A stretch of DNA of 36,775 nt from Christensenella sp. UBA4636 (lineage in GTDB: Bacteria > Bacillota > Clostridia > Christensenellales > Borkfalkiaceae): contig DHMS01000003.1 in assembly GCA_002405915.1 (NCBI GenBank), positions 5,329 through 42,103 of the forward strand. Direction: 5' to 3'. This document shows positions 7,514 to 14,346 of this stretch, piece after piece (positions within the stretch are counted from its first letter, which is position 1; the number at the start of each line of letters is the position of its first letter). The notes beneath the pieces were generated by a model. The model did no database searches, was not told the DNA's origin, and worked only from the letters and a program-made list of their open reading frames with translations. Position numbers and translations under genes: made by a program.

Positions 7514-8872
7514 TCACGTTAAGCTAACGTTGTTCGCCAAGTCGTCGGCTAAGAGGAAAACTTCATAAAGAGGGATTGTCAAAATATCGTTTTCCGCGTT
7601 GTAGCCGTAATTGTTCGTAGATATTTTTATCGCCGTGGACTTAGGGTTGGATTTTCTGAAAGCTTCCAAAGAATTGAGCTTTCCGCTACCGCGCTTTACG
7701 TCAATCGGCAAAATTTTTCCGTTGTTTTCTACGATAAATTCAAACTCGTGACTGCTTCCGCCCGTCCAGTAAAAAAGCGAGATATCGCGCGAAGCAAACT
7801 CCGTGGCGACGTAATTTTCGTAAAACACGCCAGAAAGAGAGTTCCTTTTTTCTTTCACGAAAAAGTCGGCTTGGCTGATTTTACTTTGATAGGCAAACAT
7901 GCCCGCGTCCGAAAGATACAGTCTGAAAAGCCCCTTGTCCTCTTCCATAAGCGGCAAAACAACCCGCCCGGTTTTTTTGCGACTGCGGTACACGATACGC
8001 GCAAGTTCAAGCCATTGATACGCGTTAAAATAGTCGCGGTTAGACTTGCCTTTATCTATTTGCGTTACCTTAAAATTCTTGTTTTCCTTGTTGAGTTGCG
8101 CAAAGATATTCCTAAACACGTTCCGCGTTTTCAATATCGTTTCGGAGGACACGTTGTAAGAATCCATATCCGCAAGGTAGTTGTCGTAAATTTCCTTTAC
8201 GGCGTTTTTCGAATCGATGTAAGACTTTTCTTCGATAAAAATATCCACCGCTTCGGGCATTCCGCCGACCGTCAAAAACTCGTACAGATAATTAAGCGCA
8301 AGCTCGTGTATGGGCTGCTCCAAAGGCTTTTTCGCCCTATACGCCTCTTTTATTTTTTGCAACAAAACTTTGTTAGTGTTCAAGAGGTATTCTTCGAAGT
8401 TTAGGGGGTACACGTTAAGCGAATCTATCGCGCCGACGGGGAACAAAAATTCGTCTTTCGCCCCGCCCTTCATGCGGCTTTCCTCGTATTTTATCGACAA
8501 CCGCACCATAGACCCCGTTGCGATTACGGGAAGCTCCGGGTAGTCTTGCTTAAAATATTTGAGCGCGGAAAGCACTTGATGGCATTGTTGCACCTCGTCG
8601 AATATGAGAGGAACGTTTTCGGTTATCTTTTTTCCGTATCGCGCTTCGATATACCCCAAGTATTTTTCGGCATTCGAAGTCGTGGCGAAAAAGTTTCTCG
8701 CTTCGTCGTCTTTCTTCAAATCGATATACACGAAATTTTTGAATTCCTTTTTCGCGAAAAGGTCTTTCACAAGGTAAGTTTTGCCGACCTGCCTCGCGCC
8801 CCACACTACCAAAGGTTTTCTATTCTTTTTTGCGTACCAACGTTTCAATTCGTTCAGTTTAGTTCTTTCCAT
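7514..8872 (-). CDS. AAA ATPase with C-terminal DUF4143 domain (first of two)
   Basis: This 452-aa protein has the AAA_14/DUF4143 arrangement. Walker A is GARQVGKT (25-32), Walker B is LIFDE ending at D92-E93, and a sensor-like ATGS follows near 118. The C-terminal domain carries HEFEFIVENNGKILPIDVK, a variant of the E-x-D-F...E-V-K pattern seen in PD-(D/E)XK-like folds; here the acidic residues read E...D. These ATPases are common in anaerobes and usually lack a tested function. A paralogue is at 24942-26282, but its pattern is the more standard EVDF...EVK. The gene is monocistronic. The start follows GAGGAAT, and the promoter is at 8920-8948 behind a five-box array. Confidence 0.85.
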   Translation of the reverse strand: MERTKLNELKRWYAKKNRKPLVVWGARQVGKTYLVKDLFAKKEFKNFVYIDLKKDDEARNFFATTSNAEKYLGYIEARYGKKITENVPLIFDEVQQCHQVLSALKYFKQDYPELPVIATGSMVRLSIKYEESRMKGGAKDEFLFPVGAIDSLNVYPLNFEEYLLNTNKVLLQKIKEAYRAKKPLEQPIHELALNYLYEFLTVGGMPEAVDIFIEEKSYIDSKNAVKEIYDNYLADMDSYNVSSETILKTRNVFRNIFAQLNKENKNFKVTQIDKGKSNRDYFNAYQWLELARIVYRSRKKTGRVVLPLMEEDKGLFRLYLSDAGMFAYQSKISQADFFVKEKRNSLSGVFYENYVATEFASRDISLFYWTGGSSHEFEFIVENNGKILPIDVKRGSGKLNSLEAFRKSNPKSTAIKISTNNYGYNAENDILTIPLYEVFLLADDLANNVSLT

Positions 8873-8919
8873 TATATATTCCTCATATATTTTCTCGGTA
8901 AATCGTTGTTTTCGCTTAT

Positions 8920-8948
8920 ATTATATAGGTTTTTTAGTTTTTTGTCAA
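8920..8948 (-). promoter_or_regulatory. Promoter of the first DUF4143 ATPase
   Basis: On the minus strand TTGACA (8943-8948), a 17-bp spacer and TATAAT (8920-8925): a full consensus match. The leader is about 40 nt. The tandem box array begins 5 bp upstream of the -35. Confidence 0.88.
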
Positions 8949-8953
8949 CGGTT

Positions 8954-9098
8954 ATTTACAAGTTTTAAGCACTTTTTCGCACCCAAATTTACAAGTTTTG
9001 CGATATTTTTAGGCGTGAAATTTACAAGTTTTAAAGGGTTTTTAGCACCGAGATTTACAAGTTTTGCAGGGTTTTTAGGGGCGAAATTTACAAGTTTT
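8954..9098. repeat. Five identical 13-bp boxes at exact 33-bp period
   Basis: ATTTACAAGTTTT occurs at 8954-8966, 8987-8999, 9020-9032, 9053-9065 and 9086-9098, with no mismatch and a constant 33-bp step. The 20-bp spacers differ but share T-rich cores and GCACC/GGCG ends. The array ends 5 bp from the -35 of the ATPase gene. It could be an iterated operator (33 bp is about three helical turns) or a minisatellite, which would read as an 11-residue repeat if translated. No start signal supports a protein. Confidence 0.85.
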
Positions 9099-9110
9099 GA
9101 TAAATAAGGT

Positions 9111-9403
9111 TAGGGATTGCATTCTTCATCACTAATTATTTTTGCGGCAATAAATCGATTTTATTGCGTTAAACTCCCATCAATGTACGTCAAGTACTAT
9201 TTCGGTCGTTTGCCTTGCAAAAACCGAACCGCAAACGGCTTTTTTCTATCCGCAAAAATGCAAAGCACCTAAAAGAGCGTATTTTTTGATGATTTTTTGC
9301 GAGCGTGAGGCAGGCGTACTGAATGTACTCCAATCGAACGGTCACAAAAAAGCGCGAAAAAGATGCCTTTTAGTTATTGAGTAGATAAGGAATGCAATCC
9401 CTA
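9111..9403 (+). repeat. MITE-like repeat, copy B (complete)
   Basis: A non-coding element of about 290 bp is bounded by inverted termini: TAGGGATTGCATTC on the left (9111) and GAATGCAATCCCTA on the right (to 9403). A TA lies at each outer edge, as in TA-targeting IS630/mariner-type elements. Inside, the block from CACCTAAAAGAGCG to GCGAGCGTGAGG (about 9267-9314) is shared with copy C, and 9112-9270 is shared in reverse orientation with copy A. No transposase is present, so transposition would depend on an enzyme acting in trans. Confidence 0.75.
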
Positions 9404-9442
9404 TAAAAGCAGACGGCTTTTATAGGGATTGCATTCCTTATC
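9384..9442. repeat. 27-bp perfect inverted repeat with 5-nt loop
   Basis: The right terminus of copy B continues into a mirror image. Arm 9384-9410 (starting GATAAGGAATGC, ending TATAAAAGC) is the exact reverse complement of 9416-9442, with loop AGACG. It would form a very stable hairpin or cruciform. It looks like two element termini joined head to head. Confidence 0.9.
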
Positions 9443-9530
9443 CCTAAAGGTTAAAATCGCGCGTGTAGCCGCCGAAAAGTAAAAAGCTAATGAGCAAGAC
9501 AACAAAAAACGAGAAAATCGGGCTTAAACG

Positions 9531-9559
9531 TTGACAATAAAAGCTTATTATGCTAAAAT
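9531..9559 (+). promoter_or_regulatory. tRNA promoter
   Basis: TTGACA (9531-9536), a 17-bp spacer ending in TGC (extended -10) and TAAAAT (9554-9559), 15 bp upstream of the tRNA 5' end. A promoter this good argues that the tRNA gene is expressed. Confidence 0.85.
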
Positions 9560-9574
9560 ATTCTCGGTAATTAC

Positions 9575-9651
9575 GGAGGCGTAGCTCAGTTGGTCAGAGC
9601 GCACGGTCCACATCCGTGAGGTCAAGGGTTCGAGCCCCCTCGTCTCTACCA
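9575..9651 (+). tRNA. tRNA-Val(CAC)-like gene with C33
   Basis: The cloverleaf folds fully: acceptor GGAGGCG/CGTCTCT, D stem GCTC/GAGC with G18G19, anticodon stem CACGG/CCGTG, variable loop AGGTC, T loop TTCGAGC and encoded CCA. The perfect anticodon stem fixes the loop as TCCACAT, so positions 34-36 read CAC (valine, GUG codons). Position 33 is then C instead of the almost universal U, and the T stem has an A50-C64 mismatch. The loop also contains CCA, but reading it as tRNA-Trp breaks two stem pairs. The gene may be a working variant, a decaying copy, or carry a base error. Confidence 0.8.
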
Positions 9652-9654
9652 AGT

Positions 9655-9685
9655 AAAAAACGTGAGCCTTGTGCTTGCGTTTTTT
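9655..9685 (+). terminator. Terminator after the tRNA
   Basis: AAAAAACGTGAGC (9655-9667) pairs with GCTTGCGTTTTTT (9673-9685), 13 bp including two G-U pairs, with loop CTTGT and a terminal T-run. Confidence 0.7.
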
Positions 9686-9707
9686 GCTTTATACGGACTG
9701 CATGGGG

Positions 9708-9901
9708 GCGAGAACGGGTGGGTAGTCGGCGAACCACACTTACTCAAACTCTCACTCATGTGAGCCGACCAAACGCAACGGTGTTGCGTTTGCCACCCCG
9801 GCGTGATAGCAAGGCAAAGCCTTGCGGAGCGAGCCCCCTCCTTGCCGAGGACAAAAACAAGTTAGCCACGCAGCGAGAACGGGTGGGTAGTCGGCGAACC
9901 A
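9708..9901. repeat. 29-bp direct repeats and hairpins downstream of the tRNA
   Basis: An exact 29-bp direct repeat (begins GCGAGAACGGG, ends TCGGCGAACCA) lies at 9708-9736 and 9873-9901. Between the copies are two hairpins: AAACGCAAC-GGT-GTTGCGTTT (9771-9791) and GCAAGGC-AAA-GCCTTGC (9809-9825). No convincing gene covers 9652-9995. The composition is richer in G+C than the surroundings. A structured RNA or a passenger repeat is possible; I do not recognise it. Confidence 0.6.
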
Positions 9902-9995
9902 AGATTGATAAAAAACACCTCTTTTTAATTTACCGCAAATGCGTAAAACAAACGGCTTAAATTTTACACTTTGCCTTATCTTACGGCGTTTTTAG

Positions 9996-10024
9996 TTGAC
10001 AAAATACGCGGGCGGTGTTAAACT
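9996..10024 (+). promoter_or_regulatory. Promoter for trpS
   Basis: TTGACA (9996-10001), a 17-bp spacer and TAAACT (10019-10024). It lies about 260 bp upstream of trpS, so repeat copy C would be transcribed as part of the trpS leader. No T-box consensus (AGGGTGGNACCGCG) is seen in this leader. Confidence 0.65.
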
Positions 10025-10042
10025 TTAAACATAAGTTATAAG

Positions 10043-10270
10043 AGGGCTTGAATTCTTTATCAATAATTATTTTTGCGGAACGAAATCGGTTTATATCGTT
10101 TTCAAAAATTTTATCCGCAAAAATGCGAAGCACCTAAAAGAGCGTATTTTTTTGATGATTTTTTGCGAGCGTGAGGGATGCTGTACTTGCCGTACTGCGC
10201 CCGAGCGGTCGCTTTAAAAGCGCAGAAAAGCCGCCTTTTAGGTAATTAGGGATAAGGAATGAAAGACCTA
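10043..10270 (+). repeat. MITE-like repeat, copy C, inside the trpS leader
   Basis: A 228-bp relative of copy B. It keeps the termini in degraded form (AGGGCTTGAATTC left, GAATGAAAGACCTA right) and the core CACCTAAAAGAGCG...GCGAGCGTGAGGG. It lacks about 85 bp that copies A and B share. Its right end is only 1-2 bp from the trpS ribosome-binding site, so the hairpin-forming end could influence translation. Confidence 0.7.
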
Positions 10271-10284
10271 TAGGAAATATTATT

Positions 10285-11328
10285 ATGAAAAAGATAATTT
10301 TGACGGGCGACCGCCCGACTGGGAAATTGCATATAGGGCATTACGTAGGCTCGCTTCGCGAACGCGTAAAATTGCAAAATTCGGGCGAATACGATGAAAT
10401 TTACGTTATGATTGCGGACGCGCAAGCCTTGACCGACAACGCGGAAAACCCCGAAAAGGTAAGGAGCAACGTTATAGAAGTCGCACTCGATTACCTTGCT
10501 TGCGGCATAGACCCCGCAAAAACTCACATTTTTATACAGTCGATGGTGCCGCAGCTTACCGAGCTTTCGTTTTACTACATGAACCTCGTTACCCTCTCGC
10601 GTTTGGAGCGCAACCCGACCGTAAAATCGGAAATAAAAATGCGCAACTTCGAAAACAGCATCCCCGTAGGCTTTTTAACCTACCCCATAAGCCAGGCTTC
10701 CGACATAACGGCGTTTATGGCGACGACGGTTCCCGCGGGCGAGGACCAGGCGCCGATGATTGAACAGTGTAAGGAAATAGTGAGAAAATTCAATTCCGTT
10801 TACGGCGAAACGCTCGTCGAACCGGAAATCGTTCTGCCGTCGAACAAAAACTGCTTCCGCTTACCGGGAACGGACGGAAAGGCAAAAATGAGCAAATCGC
10901 TCGGCAACTGCATTTACCTTTCGGACGACGCTGCGACAATCAAGCAAAAAGTTATGTCTATGTTCACCGACCCCGACCATATTCGCATAGAGGACCCCGG
11001 CAAAGTCGAAGGCAACACCGTGTTCACCTACCTTGACGCGTTCGCCACCGACGAACACTTTGTCAAATTCTTGCCCGACTTTAAGAACCTTGACGAACTC
11101 AAAGCGGCGTATCGCAAAGGCGGACTCGGCGACGTTAAAATCAAAAAGTTTTTGCTCAACGTTCTCTTGGACGAGCTTAAGCCCGTCTACGACAAGCGCA
11201 AAATCTGGGAACAGAAAGCGGACGAAGTCTGGGCTATACTTAAAGACGGTTGCGCCGTTGCGGAAAAGAAAGCCGCCGAAACGCTTAAAGCCGTCAAAAA
11301 AGCAATGCGCATAGATTATTTCGGCTAA
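10285..11328 (+). CDS. trpS: Tryptophanyl-tRNA synthetase
   Basis: Class I aminoacyl-tRNA synthetase of 347 aa that charges tRNA-Trp with tryptophan in the cytoplasm. The HIGH motif is H16-I-G-H19 in GKLHIGHYVGSL, and the KMSKS loop is K201-M-S-K-S205 in GKAKMSKSLGN. AGEDQAPMIE (151-160) corresponds to the TrpRS-specific segment near the ATP site. Length is normal for bacterial TrpRS (about 330-350). AGGAAA lies 7 nt before the ATG. The gene stands alone between its promoter (9996) and a strong terminator (11381). Unusually for Bacillota, no T-box is seen upstream; instead the leader contains a dispersed repeat. Confidence 0.95.
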   Translation: MKKIILTGDRPTGKLHIGHYVGSLRERVKLQNSGEYDEIYVMIADAQALTDNAENPEKVRSNVIEVALDYLACGIDPAKTHIFIQSMVPQLTELSFYYMNLVTLSRLERNPTVKSEIKMRNFENSIPVGFLTYPISQASDITAFMATTVPAGEDQAPMIEQCKEIVRKFNSVYGETLVEPEIVLPSNKNCFRLPGTDGKAKMSKSLGNCIYLSDDAATIKQKVMSMFTDPDHIRIEDPGKVEGNTVFTYLDAFATDEHFVKFLPDFKNLDELKAAYRKGGLGDVKIKKFLLNVLLDELKPVYDKRKIWEQKADEVWAILKDGCAVAEKKAAETLKAVKKAMRIDYFG

Positions 11329-11348
11329 GCTTTTACTTTCAAAAAACA

Positions 11349-11420
11349 CCGTTTCAGCGGCGTTGAAACGGCAAAAAATAACGGTTAATCGACCTATAGG
11401 TCGATTAACCGTATTTTTTT
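11349..11420 (+). terminator. Tandem hairpins terminating trpS
   Basis: A first hairpin (CCGTTTCA 11349-11356 with TGAAACGG 11364-11371) is followed by a 32-nt perfect palindrome at 11381-11412 (ACGGTTAATCGACC and its complement around TATA) and then ATTTTTTT. The palindrome contains a near-match to the 14-bp motif repeated downstream (TATAGGTCGATTAA versus TATAAGTCGATTAT). Confidence 0.88.
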
Positions 11421-11498
11421 ATGCTTTTATCGTGTTTTTCCTAACAAATCCCTCTATAAGTCGATTATCTACAAGTTTCAAAGTTAAAAAATGATAAT

Positions 11499-11634
11499 TG
11501 AAAGTTGAAAATTGTGGATATATATAATGTATATAATATTTCAACTCGCCTTTCGCTCGCTCTTTATGTGCGAATATCGATTGCGCCCTTGGCGCAAATA
11601 TCGAGCGCGCAACGCGCGCATATTTCAACTTTCA
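11499..11634. repeat. Structured intergenic element with 12-bp inverted ends
   Basis: TGAAAGTTGAAA (11499-11510) and TTTCAACTTTCA (11623-11634) are exact inverted repeats. Inside are TTGCGCC-CTT-GGCGCAA (11581-11597), flanked by direct ATATCGA repeats, and a GCGCG-CAA-CGCGC hairpin. It fills the gap between the trpS terminator and the merR stop and codes for nothing convincing. It may be a small mobile repeat or a multi-hairpin RNA end. Confidence 0.6.
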
Positions 11635-11648
11635 CCTTTCAGCTTACG

Positions 11649-12089
11649 TTACATTTCGTGCGAAGAAAGATATAGCGCGCGGATATCCTCGGGCATGTCA
11701 TCGGGTGACATTCCCTTTACAACCAAATCCGTTCCCGCCTTAACCGCCGTTTCGTAATACCAACATTTGTATTTTAAAAGGTCCAAAACCTTTTTTTGCT
11801 CTTCTATTTCCTTTTCCACCTTTTTACGTTGCGCTTTGAACATTTCAAGCCGCTTTTCGAGCGTGGAATTGCCTTCCGCCACCCAGTCGAGAAAGATTTT
11901 GATGTCCTTTATCTCCATTCCGGCTTTCTTTAAACACTCTATCATAAAAAGCGTTTCCATTGCCGCGTCGTCGAATTTTCTGACTCCGCTTTCTCTTTTT
12001 ACGCTTCTTAAAAGCCCTTCTTTGTCGTAAAACCTTAACGTCGACTGCGGAAGATTGAATTTTTTTGATACTTCGCCTATCGAATACAT
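11649..12089 (-). CDS. MerR-family transcriptional regulator
   Basis: This 146-aa protein begins with the MerR winged helix-turn-helix (YSIGEVSKKFNLPQSTLRFYDKEGLL, residues 2-27 in part) and continues into a long dimerisation helix (~80-115, EKRLEMFKAQRKKVEKEIEEQKK). The short C-terminal end has only one cysteine (C109), so a metal-binding pocket is not evident; such short MerR proteins often sense aldehydes, thiol stress or small molecules. AAGGAT precedes the ATG. It is divergent from the flavodoxin gene, whose promoter has the elongated 19-bp spacer and central dyad that MerR proteins untwist, so flavodoxin is the probable target. Confidence 0.88.
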   Translation of the reverse strand: MYSIGEVSKKFNLPQSTLRFYDKEGLLRSVKRESGVRKFDDAAMETLFMIECLKKAGMEIKDIKIFLDWVAEGNSTLEKRLEMFKAQRKKVEKEIEEQKKVLDLLKYKCWYYETAVKAGTDLVVKGMSPDDMPEDIRALYLSSHEM

Positions 12090-12128
12090 ATTTTTTTATC
12101 CTTTTTTTAAAATTTTTCGTTAAAACGC

Positions 12129-12159
12129 TTGACTTAGAGTTAAGTTTAACTGTTACAAT
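12129..12159 (+). promoter_or_regulatory. MerR-type promoter with 19-bp spacer
   Basis: TTGACT (12129-12134) and TACAAT (12154-12159) are 19 bp apart, too long for normal RNA polymerase contact and typical of MerR-activated promoters. The spacer holds the dyad AGTTAA-GT-TTAACT (12138-12151), the likely MerR operator. Confidence 0.8.
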
Positions 12160-12235
12160 ACAAATAATAGCACGAGCGAGGCTAAAAGTCAAACCTTTCG
12201 CCCGCCCGAAAACAAAAATAAACGGAGGTACAAAA

Positions 12236-12709
12236 ATGAAATCACTCGTAGCATATTTCAGTGCAAGCGGCGTAACGAAAAAAGCCGCCGAAAAATTAGC
12301 GACCGCAACAAGTTCCGACTTATTCGAAATTAAGCCCGTAACCCCATACACCGCGGCGGACCTCGATTGGACGAACGATAAATCGCGTTCGACCATGGAA
12401 ATGAAAGACGGAGCCGCCCGCCCCGCAATGCAAGGCAGCATAAACGCCGACGGATACGACGTTATCTTCTTAGGGTTCCCCGTTTGGTGGTACACCGCGC
12501 CGAGAATTATCAATACTTTTTTGGAAAGCATAGACACTTCTAATAAAAAAATCGTGCTTTTTGCGACTTCCGGCGGAAGCGGCTTAGGGCATACGGCAAG
12601 CGATTTGAAGCCGAGCTGTTCGTCCACCGCAAACATTATCAACGGTAAAGTTTTCCGTAGAGAAACAGTCGACGAGCTTAAACTTTGGGCGGAGGATTAT
12701 TTGAGATAA
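12236..12709 (+). CDS. Flavodoxin-like FMN protein
   Basis: This 157-aa flavodoxin-fold protein should bind FMN non-covalently and shuttle electrons, or act as a small quinone/FMN reductase. It opens MKSLVAYFSASGVTKKAAE, where SASGVT is the phosphate-binding loop. GFPVWWYTAPRIINTFLE (~81-98) is the typical central segment with the aromatic FMN contacts, and ATSGGSGLG (~110-118) is the third loop. The start at 12236 has GGAGG 7 nt upstream; a longer in-frame reading would overlap the merR start and promoter. It is controlled by the divergent MerR regulator, which suggests an inducible role in redox or electrophile stress. Confidence 0.88.
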   Translation: MKSLVAYFSASGVTKKAAEKLATATSSDLFEIKPVTPYTAADLDWTNDKSRSTMEMKDGAARPAMQGSINADGYDVIFLGFPVWWYTAPRIINTFLESIDTSNKKIVLFATSGGSGLGHTASDLKPSCSSTANIINGKVFRRETVDELKLWAEDYLR

Positions 12710-12765
12710 TAATTAAACGGCAATAATCGACTTATACAAGCACTTTTTAATATTTTAAACACTTT

Positions 12766-12806
12766 AAAAGGGTTGTGATTTTTCTTTCGCAACCCTTTCT
12801 TTTTGT
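12766..12806. terminator. Shared terminator of the flavodoxin and MATE genes
   Basis: AAAGGGTTG (12767-12775) pairs with CAACCCTTT (12790-12798), followed by CTTTTTG and more T residues on the plus strand. The two genes converge on it. Confidence 0.8.
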
Positions 12807-12822
12807 TTTTAATCGACGCGCT

Positions 12823-14298
12823 TTAAGACAGCGTATCCGTTTTCATAAGTTTTTTATACACGTTGAAGAAGTAAATTATTTCCGCCGTGCTTGTGACTAC
12901 CCAAGAAGCCGCGTACAACAGATAGAGCGACGGGATAGTGTGGAAGTACGCGAAGATTGTGTAAATCCAGACGATACGGAACACGCACGTGCCGAGGACG
13001 AGGATAATCGTAGGCACAAGCGATTTGCCAAGCCCCCTCGAAGCGGCTATCGCGCTGTCGACGAGCGCGGAGATAAAATACGAACAGCCCATAACGCGGA
13101 GCCTTTGCACCGCCACTTTCACAACCTCTTCTTCGTTCGTGAAAAAGAAGAGGAAGAGTCGACCGAAGCAGACCAAAAACAACCCCAAAACAAGCCCGAA
13201 GCCCGCGGAATACGCAAGGCTTATAAAATAACACTTTAAAATTCTATCGCGTTTGCCCGCGCCGAGGTTTTGACCGATGAACGTCGAGCAAGCCGTGTAG
13301 AACGCCGCCATAACGTTATAGACGATAGAGTCGGCGTTGCTTGCCGCCGAGTTGCCGTTTACGACAACCTTGTCGAACGAGTTGACAGCCCTTTGAACGA
13401 AGATATTCGCGACCGAGAAAAGCGCGTTCTGCACGCCCGCGGAAAGCCCGAGTGTAAGCACGGCTTTCGCCTTGTCGCCCGAAATTTTCAATTTTTTAAA
13501 GGAAAAATTGCACGAATCTTTCTGCTTCATAAGGCGCACGATAACGAGTACCGCCGAAACGTACTGCGAAATTATACTTGCGTACGCCACGCCTTCCGCC
13601 TGCATTTTGCAGACTATTACGAAAAAGAGGTTCAAAAAAATATTGAGTATGCCCGACACGGTGAGATAGATTAGCGGGCGTTTTGTATCGCCTTTCGCGC
13701 TAAGCACGCCGCTCGCAAAGTTGAAAACCGCAAGCGCGGGCATACCGAACGAGTAAATTTTAAAATACAATACGGCGCCGTCCAAAAGTTCGGCGTTGGT
13801 TTCCATCAAAACGAGCATGAACCTGCCCAAAAAGAAGCACGCAACGCACATTATCGCGCCGGCGATAAAGCTCAACAAAAAGGAAGTATGCACAGTTTCT
13901 TCAACGTCCTTATCGCGTTTCGCGCCGAGAAACTGCGCGACTTTTACGTTTACGCCCGCCCCTAAGCCTATCAAAAAGCCCGTGAAAAGCGTGACGAGGT
14001 TTGTCGTGGAGCCGACCGAACCCATTGCGTCCGAACTTGCGAATTTGCCGACGACCGCAACGTCCGACATATTAAACAAAACTTGCAGAACTTGCGAAAA
14101 TATGAGCGGTAGCGAGAAAATGAAAATGTTTTTCCAAAGCGAACCTTCGGTGAATTTATCCGTCCGCTTAGGCGCAGGCTGTTCGCTTTCGTTTTTTTGT
14201 TGTTCGGTTTTCGGTTGCCAGCTGCTTTCGTCCGTTTCTTCGCCGCCGTCTATATTAACTTTCGGCGAAAGTTCGTCTTTATTTAATACTTCTTTCAT
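12823..14298 (-). CDS. MATE-family multidrug/cation efflux transporter
   Basis: This 491-aa membrane protein has about twelve hydrophobic segments in two bundles, the MATE fold, which exports cationic drugs or metabolites using a sodium or proton gradient. From residue ~50 it reads SLWKNIFIFSLPLIFSQVLQVLFNMSDVAVVGKF, a standard MATE start, and both halves keep the GLGAGVNVKVAQFLGA and FIGQNLGAGKR signatures. A 45-residue hydrophilic, acidic N-terminal extension precedes the first helix and is unusual. The ribosome site is weak (GGGAG 15 nt from the ATG), but no better in-frame start exists before the first helix. A perfect palindrome at 14347-14368 abuts the -10, suggesting repression. Confidence 0.88.
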   Translation of the reverse strand: MKEVLNKDELSPKVNIDGGEETDESSWQPKTEQQKNESEQPAPKRTDKFTEGSLWKNIFIFSLPLIFSQVLQVLFNMSDVAVVGKFASSDAMGSVGSTTNLVTLFTGFLIGLGAGVNVKVAQFLGAKRDKDVEETVHTSFLLSFIAGAIMCVACFFLGRFMLVLMETNAELLDGAVLYFKIYSFGMPALAVFNFASGVLSAKGDTKRPLIYLTVSGILNIFLNLFFVIVCKMQAEGVAYASIISQYVSAVLVIVRLMKQKDSCNFSFKKLKISGDKAKAVLTLGLSAGVQNALFSVANIFVQRAVNSFDKVVVNGNSAASNADSIVYNVMAAFYTACSTFIGQNLGAGKRDRILKCYFISLAYSAGFGLVLGLFLVCFGRLFLFFFTNEEEVVKVAVQRLRVMGCSYFISALVDSAIAASRGLGKSLVPTIILVLGTCVFRIVWIYTIFAYFHTIPSLYLLYAASWVVTSTAEIIYFFNVYKKLMKTDTLS

Positions 14299-14346
14299 AA
14301 AAACTAAATAAAGCTCCCGTTTCCGAAAGCCTTTACTCCTATTATT

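Noticed and set aside
8954..9098. Possible CRISPR array (13-bp repeat, 20-bp spacers)
   Set aside because: The repeat is only 13 bp, the spacers resemble each other (T-rich cores, shared ends), there are no cas genes, and the array abuts a promoter.
9601..9620. Reading the tRNA as tRNA-Trp(CCA), attractive because trpS is nearby
   Set aside because: Placing CCA at 34-36 breaks two anticodon-stem pairs, while the CAC reading gives a perfect stem. The closeness to trpS is probably chance.
9631..9840. 11-bp repeat of the tRNA 3' region (CGAGCCCCCTC) as an integration attachment pair
   Set aside because: Too short, with no integrase or cargo genes between the copies.
9616..9960. Open frame of about 114 codons across the tRNA 3' end and the 29-bp repeats
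   Set aside because: It starts inside the tRNA, has no ribosome site, and its only repeated peptide comes from the DNA repeat.
10030..10284. T-box riboswitch upstream of trpS
   Set aside because: No AGGGTGGNACCGCG-like T-box sequence or matching antiterminator is present, and the segment is explained by the dispersed repeat.
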